Source: CALFUK01 sp964398295 (GTDB lineage: Bacteria; Bacteroidota; Bacteroidia; Chitinophagales; Saprospiraceae). Taken from it: a stretch of 64,000 nt of DNA. Location: NCBI GenBank assembly GCA_964398295.1, contig CAYNMW010000003.1, positions 5,115 through 69,114 on the forward strand, given 5' to 3'. The notes under the pieces were generated by a model. The model saw only the letters and a list, made by a program, of their open reading frames with translations. It was not told where the DNA came from and did not search any database. This document shows positions 45,190 to 53,200 of this stretch, in pieces; position 1 is the stretch's first letter, and the number at the start of each line of letters is the position of its first letter. A program made the translations under genes and the position numbers.

Positions 45190-45848
45190 TAAATTGTCAT
45201 TAAATTTTCCATTTCAATGGCAAAAGGTTCACCTAATGAATTGATGTAATCCTGACCAAAAAACTTTCTGAAATTATTCAATCCTTTTTTTGTTAAATGG
45301 GGTAACAACATACTCCAGATGAGTTTTTCCCCATCTGCTTTTTTCTTTTCACCTCTAATCACCTGTTGAGGCAACCAATAGAATGTCATCATCCAAGTGG
45401 CCATTGCAAGGTGCGTATATGAGCCTGGGAATGGTTCTTTTTTCATGTTACCTATTTGGATAGAGAAGGCAATTATATTCTTATTTTGCTCGATGGACTT
45501 TGCCGACATTTCACGAAAGTGATCTCTTACAAGTGTGTGAAGCAAGACATGGTGGTCCATAAAAATAAAGGCATAATCTTGCTGATATTTGTAGAAGAGT
45601 TGTACTTCGTTGTGCAAGTTTTTAAATGATGGCAGCTGCATGGACTTCTGTCGTTCTTGATCCAATTTAAACCATACTTGATTGGCAATTGCAAGCAGAA
45701 GTTGGTCTTTGTCCTTGAAATGATAAGTTAGATTTCCACGACTCATGCCAAGACTGTTTGCTATTTCAAACAAACTCACAGCGCCAAATCCATGTTGGTT
45801 AAACAGCTTTGTAGCCTCTGTAATTATTTTCTCTTTGGTATCAAGCAC
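45189..45848 (-). CDS. TetR-family transcriptional regulator
   Basis: 219 residues. The N-terminal HTH is clear: KIITEATKLFNQHGFGAVSLFEIANSLGMSRGNLTYHFKDKDQLLLAIA (quoted here only as separate segments KIITEATKLF, GAVSLFEIANSLGM, RGNLTYHFKDKDQLL). The C-terminal ligand domain is helical with many aromatic residues (FYWLPQQVIRG), fitting an acyl-CoA or lipid effector. The frame starts at GTG. It is the first gene of the acyl-CoA operon and overlaps the carboxyltransferase start by one base, so it is likely autoregulated through the palindrome 28 bp upstream. Confidence 0.9.
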   Translation of the reverse strand: MLDTKEKIITEATKLFNQHGFGAVSLFEIANSLGMSRGNLTYHFKDKDQLLLAIANQVWFKLDQERQKSMQLPSFKNLHNEVQLFYKYQQDYAFIFMDHHVLLHTLVRDHFREMSAKSIEQNKNIIAFSIQIGNMKKEPFPGSYTHLAMATWMMTFYWLPQQVIRGEKKKADGEKLIWSMLLPHLTKKGLNNFRKFFGQDYINSLGEPFAIEMENLMTI

Positions 45849-45875
45849 AGGCCAAAGTTACAAATAATAAATTAA

Positions 45876-45893
45876 TTAGTCATAATTGACTAA
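45876..45893. promoter_or_regulatory. Candidate TetR operator
   Basis: TTAGTCA-TAAT-TGACTAA is a perfect inverted repeat (7-bp arms, 4-bp centre), typical in size and base content for TetR-family operators. It lies 28 bp upstream of the regulator's GTG start, where bound protein would block the promoter of the whole operon. Confidence 0.6.
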
Positions 45894-46002
45894 ATTTAAT
45901 AAATATAGGAATAGAAGTAACATCCTCGAATACCTATTGTTGTTTTCCTTTGTTTCTTTGCTCCTTTCGTGGTTAGCCTTCATTTGTTTACATTTTGCCG
46001 CC

Positions 46003-46026
46003 AGAGGTGAAATACCTTTGACTCAG
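46003..46026 (+). repeat. 24-nt dispersed hairpin element, copy 3
   Basis: AGAGGTG-AAA-TACCT followed by TTGACTCAG. It matches the copy at 31687-31710 in all but two positions; one of these changes turns a G-C pair of the stem into G-T. It lies in the spacer upstream of the carbohydrate-binding secreted protein. Confidence 0.6.
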
Positions 46027-46251
46027 GAATAGCTTGGCTCAATCTGAACCTCAACCTCAATTTAAACTTGTAGTTAAGGCTAGAGATGTCGTATAAAACA
46101 AGTCCAGTTTTTTTCACCTGATTTTACGAAACATTCTAATTATCTTACAAAGCGAAAGGTCTTCTGAATAATCAAAACCACCTTTGCACTTTTAATAAAT
46201 GTTGGTTCCTGGGTAGTGTAGTTAGGACTATTTACGTACTAAATTGTTAAA

Positions 46252-49041
46252 ATGAATTTGTATAGAGTATTTTTTGGTTGTTTTATCTTATCCATAATTT
46301 TTGTTCACAACATTTACGCCCAGTGCAATACCTCTAATTTGATTGCGACGAATCCTTCATTTGAAAACAATTTTACAGGTTGGAATCCACGTATGGCTAA
46401 TAATGGCGTTGCAAATTTTAATACAGTTACCACTACTGCAACTGATGGTACTTTTAGTGCTGAGATTATCGTGTCAACTCTTGGCAATAATTATTGGGAC
46501 ATTCAAATGAAAAAAAATACAGTTAGCTTAATTGCAGGAGTTAGCTATGTTGTATCATTTGATGCAAGAAAATCAACAGGTACTGAGGATATGAGAGTTG
46601 GTGTAAATACAGTCGCCGGAAATAACCCTGTTACAAACACTACAGTACAGTTAACAGACAGCTGGCAAAGTTATACACATACATTTGTGCATGGGAATTC
46701 AGAAGATGTATCCTTGTTTTTTAACTATGGTGATATACTAGGGACCTTTTATTTAGATAATGTAAAGATCCAAGAAGTATGTCAAGGAGTGCAGCCAGAA
46801 GCCTCCTTTTGTAAAACGCTTTCAGTACCAGGAATAAACGGGACCGAAGGAGCTATATGGGATACTGCTATTCAATATGACTTACTGCAATCCATAGACG
46901 GGAGTGCAGCTAATTCAAGTGATTTTTCAGCGTATTATAAAGTTATATGGGATAAGGATAATCTTTATTTAGTTATCAATGTGAGTGATGATTTTTTACT
47001 TAATGATTCCCCCGCCGGTTTAGAATCATTTGATGATGGTGTTGAATTGTATCTGGATATCGGTAATGAAAAGAGTGCTAGTTATGACGGAGTAGATGAC
47101 CACCATTTTTTATTCCGATGGAACGACCCAGATATTTATCATGTCTCTGAAGGTCAGATTAATCCTGCTGGAGCGCTTGCAGAATTTGTCAACACTGCAA
47201 ATGGATACACTTACGAAATTTTATTGCCTTTTAGTGTAATCGGCAATGGTATGCAAGGCAATGTTATTGGTATAGATGTACAAGTAAACGATGATGATAA
47301 CGGTGGTAATGATCGTGAAGCTAGAATAGGCTGGAACGCTGCATCAACTGGTGTCAATTCTAATCCTTCCTTATTCGGTAATGGTCGATTGGATCTTGTA
47401 CCGTGTTTTAGAAGCATCCCAGAATATGAGCCTGTACTTTGTGCTGATTTGCCCTTTGATGTATATCATGCCTCTGGATTAATCGTGAATCATTATGGCA
47501 ATCTGTGGACCCACAATGACAAGCAAGGCAACGACCCTCCAAATGACAATAATTTATTCGAACTGGATCAGAATGGAAATCTATTAAGGACAGTTTTTCT
47601 ACCTGGAGTATTAAATACAGACTGGGAAGACATGACAACTGACGAGGATGGAAACATGTATGTCGGAGAATTTGGCAGTGGCAATAGTCCTTACACGGAA
47701 TTGTACATTCATATAATAAAGAATCCACTTTATTTTTGTGATTCTGATTACATCCCTGAAACAATAAATTTCAGATATCCAAATGATGGAATTGCTGGTG
47801 ACACTGAATCGATGTTTTATTGGAATAATGAAATTTATTTAATTCCTAAAAATAATATTTCAAATACCAATAACCCTGTTGCAGGAAAAGCTCATATCTA
47901 TAAAATTCCTGCAACTCCAAATCCTGGAAGTCAATATATCGCAACATTGCTATATACGATAGACCTAAATCCAAATTTTCCAATTGAAGATATTGATACT
48001 TACAAAATAGCATCTGCTGATTTGAGTCCTGATGGTCAAACATTAGTCTTACTTTGGGGGCGTCGTTTTTGGCTCGTCACAGATTTCACACCAGGGATTT
48101 TCTTTGACGGGACATTCACTACTATTAATTTCCCAGACGGACTATTCTGGCAAAGAGAAGCAATTGCATTTGCGGATAACAATACCATTTTTACAATTGA
48201 CGAAGACAATAACAATAACCCTAATAGAGGGATGCTTGGTAAGATAGAATTGTGTGATATTCTTCCAGACCATCCAGCTTGTGCTTGTGACGAACAACTG
48301 ACAACCGATGCAGCATCGAGCTCTATGGATAGTGCAGAAGAATATGAGAATGGAACGGTAAATAATGGTAGCAGTGATTTGGAAATAACCTTTGATAATG
48401 CAAATACAGGAAATCAAATTATAGGTCTCAGATTCGCCGATTTGGGCATACCACAGGGAGCGAATATAACAGAGGCTTATATTCAATTTGTAGTTGACGA
48501 GACTGATGTATCGCAATCTAGTAATTTAACTTTATGGGGAGAGGCAACTGCCAATGCTCAAGCGTTTGTAGCAAGTCCAAATAACATAAGCACAAGAAAT
48601 AAAACAGTAAATTCTGTCAATTGGAGTTTTGCTGATTGGACCGTAAAAGATGTGGCGCTTGCAGAACACAGAACTGCTGATATTTCTTCTGTTGTTCAAG
48701 AAATTGTCAATCAAACGAATTGGGCAGATAATAATCCATTGGCCTTAATTGTCGAAGGATTTGGTAGTCAAACTGCTGAGCGGCATGTAAACTGTGCTGC
48801 ATCTGCTCCACGTCTATGGGTTAGATATTGTGCCAATGATTCAGCCTGTCCAACCATTTTAAGTATAGTTAATCAACAAATTCAAACAAACGTATACCAA
48901 AGTGGAATTTCGATAAACACTAATGGACAGGTATTAAATCCAGAAATTGTTGAATTCAGATCCAATACTGTTTTGATGGATCCTGATTTTAAAGTAGAAC
49001 AAGGAGCAACCTATCATGCCTTAATTGATCCTTGTTTGTAA
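46252..49041 (+). CDS. Secreted multidomain carbohydrate-binding protein
   Basis: 929 residues with signal peptide (FFGCFILSIIFVHNIYAQ). Domain order by sequence look: a CBM4_9-like jelly roll (about 25-175, NPSFENNFTGW to GTFYLDNVKIQ), a CBM9-like domain (about 181-385, YYKVIWDKDNLYLVINVSDD, DDGVELYLDIGN), a six-blade-like propeller region (about 390-670, FELDQNGNLLRTVFLPG, DMTTDEDGNMYVGEFG), a DNRLRE/CBM96-like domain (about 680-860, ITEAYIQFVVDE, ADISSVVQEIVNQ, PRLWVRYC) and a short C-terminal 3-coathanger stack (EFRSNTVLMDPDFKVEQGATYHALIDPC, here only summarised by its ends). It binds rather than cleaves sugars as far as can be seen. It is probably surface-exposed and appears monocistronic. 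Confidence 0.8.
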   Translation: MNLYRVFFGCFILSIIFVHNIYAQCNTSNLIATNPSFENNFTGWNPRMANNGVANFNTVTTTATDGTFSAEIIVSTLGNNYWDIQMKKNTVSLIAGVSYVVSFDARKSTGTEDMRVGVNTVAGNNPVTNTTVQLTDSWQSYTHTFVHGNSEDVSLFFNYGDILGTFYLDNVKIQEVCQGVQPEASFCKTLSVPGINGTEGAIWDTAIQYDLLQSIDGSAANSSDFSAYYKVIWDKDNLYLVINVSDDFLLNDSPAGLESFDDGVELYLDIGNEKSASYDGVDDHHFLFRWNDPDIYHVSEGQINPAGALAEFVNTANGYTYEILLPFSVIGNGMQGNVIGIDVQVNDDDNGGNDREARIGWNAASTGVNSNPSLFGNGRLDLVPCFRSIPEYEPVLCADLPFDVYHASGLIVNHYGNLWTHNDKQGNDPPNDNNLFELDQNGNLLRTVFLPGVLNTDWEDMTTDEDGNMYVGEFGSGNSPYTELYIHIIKNPLYFCDSDYIPETINFRYPNDGIAGDTESMFYWNNEIYLIPKNNISNTNNPVAGKAHIYKIPATPNPGSQYIATLLYTIDLNPNFPIEDIDTYKIASADLSPDGQTLVLLWGRRFWLVTDFTPGIFFDGTFTTINFPDGLFWQREAIAFADNNTIFTIDEDNNNNPNRGMLGKIELCDILPDHPACACDEQLTTDAASSSMDSAEEYENGTVNNGSSDLEITFDNANTGNQIIGLRFADLGIPQGANITEAYIQFVVDETDVSQSSNLTLWGEATANAQAFVASPNNISTRNKTVNSVNWSFADWTVKDVALAEHRTADISSVVQEIVNQTNWADNNPLALIVEGFGSQTAERHVNCAASAPRLWVRYCANDSACPTILSIVNQQIQTNVYQSGISINTNGQVLNPEIVEFRSNTVLMDPDFKVEQGATYHALIDPCL

Positions 49042-49069
49042 ACCATAAGTAGATATCAGTAACCATATA

Positions 49070-49109
49070 CTTTAAGGAATCAAGGTTTAAAACACATGGT
49101 TTCCTAAAG
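49070..49109 (+). terminator. Possible terminator hairpin after the CBM protein gene
   Basis: CTTTAAGGAATCA (49070-49082) can pair imperfectly with TGGTTTCCTAAAG (49097-49109) around a 14-nt loop, about 30 bp after the stop codon. No T-run follows, so it is only a weak candidate. Confidence 0.3.
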
Positions 49110-49244
49110 ATCATCCAAGTACAGTAGCCATCTAATAAGAACAGTTTTTGGTAATACAAAATGTTAGTCGTTTGTTTGTATCAATTTTGAGATTCTTGAT
49201 TCAAATCCAATGATTCTCTGCAACTTCAAGCATTAATTTAATCT

Positions 49245-49946
49245 ATGTTTAGCAAACAACTATTCGATCAATATAAAGATAAGTTCAAAAAACTATTGCA
49301 GGTATCCTCTCAGTATGACGAGACTTATAAGTGGACTGCGCTCGGTGCTTTTGAAGAACATTGGAACATTGGTGCAACTGATTTTGCTGGCATGTTTGAC
49401 AAAGCCATACAACAAGGAGAAGGAGAGAGAATCTGGTCTGAGAAAAATGACACAGCTAAGTCTGTAATGATCGAGTTTGCTAAAATGAGTCCGGAAATAA
49501 CCAGAGACATCTTTGGGGATTTATTCCGGGAGACCAGCGATGTGGTCTTGCGTATGGATCGGTTTATTCATCATTGTGATCAGATGTTGGCCGAACTCCA
49601 GAAAATCAGACCATCTGCAAACATTCATTTTCATGATAATTATAAAATGATTTCCTTTTACCTGACAATGAAAGACCCCACTAAGTACACCCTGTACGAC
49701 TATTTATCTTTCAAAACATTACTGCTAAAGTTAGGTGCTAAATCTGTCCCAGGTATTCAGGAGATAGAACGCTTTTATAAATTGGCAGGTATTTTTACAA
49801 AATTTCTAAGTCAAGACGAAGAACTTGTTGAAGCCTATAAACAAAAATTAGTAGACGCAGATACAACACCAGACATGAATCTATTTTTGGCTCATGATTT
49901 CATGCGTTGTTGTACTGAAGTGAAGTATGGAATTGAGAATTATTAA
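49245..49946 (+). CDS. Orphan McrB-type N-terminal (DNA-recognition-like) domain protein
   Basis: 233 residues, cytoplasmic. Its sequence follows the N-terminal region that precedes the AAA+ GTPase of many McrB-like restriction proteins: YKWTALGAFEEHWNI, DFAGMFDKAI, SVMIEFAKMSPEITRDIFGDLFRE, then HFHDNYKMISFYLTMKDPTKYTLYDY (segments quoted separately). In those proteins the pattern reads KWxAVxxFQxxWDI, MIxxFAxxDPExVRxMFxxLFDE, ISxYLxLRYPDKYYIYKY. Here nothing follows: no Walker motifs and no nuclease. It could be a recognition-domain remnant of a lost McrBC-like system or an independent protein. It stands alone between secreted-protein genes. Confidence 0.6.
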   Translation: MFSKQLFDQYKDKFKKLLQVSSQYDETYKWTALGAFEEHWNIGATDFAGMFDKAIQQGEGERIWSEKNDTAKSVMIEFAKMSPEITRDIFGDLFRETSDVVLRMDRFIHHCDQMLAELQKIRPSANIHFHDNYKMISFYLTMKDPTKYTLYDYLSFKTLLLKLGAKSVPGIQEIERFYKLAGIFTKFLSQDEELVEAYKQKLVDADTTPDMNLFLAHDFMRCCTEVKYGIENY

Positions 49947-50211
49947 TTGTCTTTCTGAGCTGTTCCGTACAATTTTCACCACAAATAAAAAAAATACAAT
50001 ATAGCAGGTAAGAATCTGATCTTTTTAGCGATAGGTAAATGTAAACTCTAGATAACTAACATTCTTTAAAACGAAAAGCATTTGCAAACTCAATATTTCC
50101 ATAGAATAAGTTAATCGAAAGCTTATCTCATTTTTTGTTGAATTGCTTATGCTGTTCATGGTTTTATTTGTATATTAATTGTTGTCGGAGAATTAGCTAC
50201 CATTACAGTAA

Positions 50212-53200
50212 ATGAAAAAACTAACATCTATTCTCTTTTTGTTTTTTTATTTAGGACTGCCAACTATTCATATTGCTTTAAATATGGAGTCTAGTGGAGA
50301 AGATAATTACATATCCGCTTGCCAGGAAAATGACTATACAGCTTTACGAGCACTTTACCTTAGTACTGACGGAGATAATTGGACAAACAATACGGGTTGG
50401 CCAGATGAAACATTTTTTATGGCAAACCCTACGCGTCCTGCAGATACAGATTTGAATACTTGGAATGGAGTTAGCACAAATGAAAATGGAGTCAGAATTG
50501 TCTCATTTCACAACAACAATATGGTGGGGTTTATTCCATCAGAGATCGGTTTGTTCTGTAATATTGAACATCTATCATTACATACAGAAGAATTTTCAGG
50601 TGGGATCCCACCTGAAATTGGCAATTTGACCTCGCTCACGTTTTTAAGCCTAGGTGGAGTTTGGAATGGCTTGACAGGTCCAATTCCAGATGAATTACAA
50701 AATTTAACAAATTTAGTTTCACTCAGTGTCAGCCAAAATCAGTTAAGTGGAAGTATACCAGAATGGATTGGCAATTTGACTAGTCTTTTAAACCTTCATT
50801 TAAGTTCAAATAATTTTACTGGCAATATTCCAGTTTCGATTGGTTCAATGGCTAATCTCCAGAACTTAAGCCTTTTACAAAATCAATTCTCAGGACCAAT
50901 ACCTAATGAGTTAGGAAATCTGGTGAATCTAACAAGCATAGGATTAAGAAGCAATGAATTTACAGGACCAATTCCAGCTAGTCTAAGTAACCTTACATTA
51001 GTGACTCATTTAGATTTAAGCGGGAATAATTTTACTGGTACAATACCTCCTGAGATCAGCACAATGTCTGGACTAACATTTTTTTCTGTAGGGAGCAATG
51101 ATTTGTCTGGCAATATTCCTGCGCACTTATCCAATTTAACAAACCTCGTATCACTGAATTTAAGTTCAAATGATTTTGATGGAATGATACCTGATGATTT
51201 AAATGCATTAGTAAACTTGAGAACCTTAAGTTTAAATGGAAACGAGTTAACGGGTAATCTGCCAATAAGTTTGACTTCTTTACATTCATTAATCACGCTA
51301 GATCTAAGTCTCAATAATTTTACTGGTCCAATTCCTCCTGAATATGGCGGATTTACAAATCTCGAACGATTAAAACTAGGATTTAATGGTTTAACTGGAA
51401 CCATTCCGATAGAGATAGTGCAATTGGCAAATCTTCGAGAGTTACGATTAGCTTTTAATGACTTGAAGGGTTGTTTTGATACATCAATCCAACTATTATG
51501 TACTCAATTAGATGCTAATGCCAGCACAAATAATGCTATTAGTAATGGCAATGATTTTTTATCAACATGGGAAGATTTTTGCGCTAATCCAAATCCTGTT
51601 TGTGGTTGTAGCTCTGATGAACGAGATGCACTACTCGCAATTTATAATGCGACTGGTGGTCCTAATTGGAATGACAATAGCGGATGGGTAGATGCAGCTT
51701 CTGGTGACGCTGAATGCGATTACTGTTATTGGGATGGTATAGATTGTAATGAAAGCGGAGAAGTGCGAGGTATTAGTCTTGGTCACAATAATCTGACAGG
51801 CTCTCTTCCATCTGACATTGGTAGTTTTCCTTCTCTATTGCATCTCGAACTTGGAAGTAATAATCTTACAGGTGTGTTACCTCCCGAAATAGGCAACTTG
51901 GTTTTGTTGGAACATATTGGACTACAGGAAAATAATTTCACTGGCGCACTACCTGCTGAGATTGGGAATTTAGTGAATGTGGAATTCCTCCAACTTTATG
52001 ACAATGCAATATCAGGAAGTATTCCTACAACTATCGGTAATTTGATCAACGTCCTCGAATTTAATTTGAACGGAAATGATTTATCTGGGCCTATACCTTC
52101 TGAAGTTGGCAATATGACAGCACTTACAGCTCTTTCGTTTGGTGAAAATCAAATCACAGGTCAAATTCCAAATTCTATAGGCAATTTGATAAACTTAACA
52201 GCACTAAAATTAGATGGCAATCAACTTACAGGAACAATTCCAGAAGAGATAGGTAATTTGACCAATATGGAATTTTTGCAACTCCAAAACAATCAATTAA
52301 CAGGTTCTATTCCAGCAGGATTGGCTTCTTTTACAGATCCATTTCTTGTCAATCTTAGTAGTAATCAACTTTCTGGTTGTATTCCATCTGAATTAAGCGC
52401 ACTGTGTTCTGTAGGTGGTGTTAATTTGATTCAAAATCCCTGCCTTTCCCACAACGGAGGAGACTTCCAATCCTTTTGTGCTGGAGATCCGTGTTCTGGT
52501 CCTGGCCCCAATTGTGATACTTGCAATGATGGCGTTTTAAGTGGTGATGAAACTGATATTGATTGTGGTGGTAGTTGTGATCCCTGTCCTTCTCCTTGTA
52601 CAATTGAAGATGATCGGAATGCCCTACTGACATTGTACAACTCAACAGATGGACCAAATTGGAATAACAGTGCTGGTTGGGCTGCAGCTGCATCAGGCAC
52701 TACTAATTGTCATTGCGAATGGCACGGTATCACCTGTGATGCAAGTGACAGAGTAATTGAGATAAATCTACATGATAATGGACTGGATGGTCCACTGCCT
52801 GCGGATATAGGGAATCTTGACAAACTGCAGAAAATTATATTGAGTTTTAATTCGATCAATGGATCTCTTCCAGTGGAACTAGGTCAATTAAATGAATTAC
52901 AAGAACTCGATTTTTGGTTCAACGACCTCACTGGTACAATTCCTCCAATTTTGGAGAGTATTACCACTTTAACAAAAATTAGTTTAAGCGACAATTCTCT
53001 TGATGGTCCTCTTCCTGAATTCATCGGAAATATGACTCAATTGGAATTTTTTGCTGTTTCAGCTAATAATTTTTCTGGTTCTATGCCATCATCATATTCC
53101 TCCCTTGTCAACATGGAAATATTCGGTTTTAGTTATTGTCAATTGGATGGAGAGATTCCAGCATTTATTGGCAACTTTTCTCAATTGGATGAATTGTTTT

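Larger units (their letters stand above)
45849..46251. other. Intergenic region between the acyl-CoA operon and the CBM gene
   Basis: Divergent promoters are expected in these 403 bp. It holds the TetR operator (45876-45893), a TAACTTTG match to the Bacteroidota -7 element on minus (45853-45860), a pyrimidine-rich degenerate tandem (about 45941-45978, CCTTTG/TCTTTG/CCTTTCG units) and a 24-nt hairpin copy. No gene is seen. Confidence 0.45.

Noticed and set aside
45941..45978. Pyrimidine-rich CCTTTG/TCTTTG stretch as a gene or RNA
   Set aside because: No frame or fold is apparent; it looks like a degenerate low-complexity repeat of the kind seen between Bacteroidota genes.
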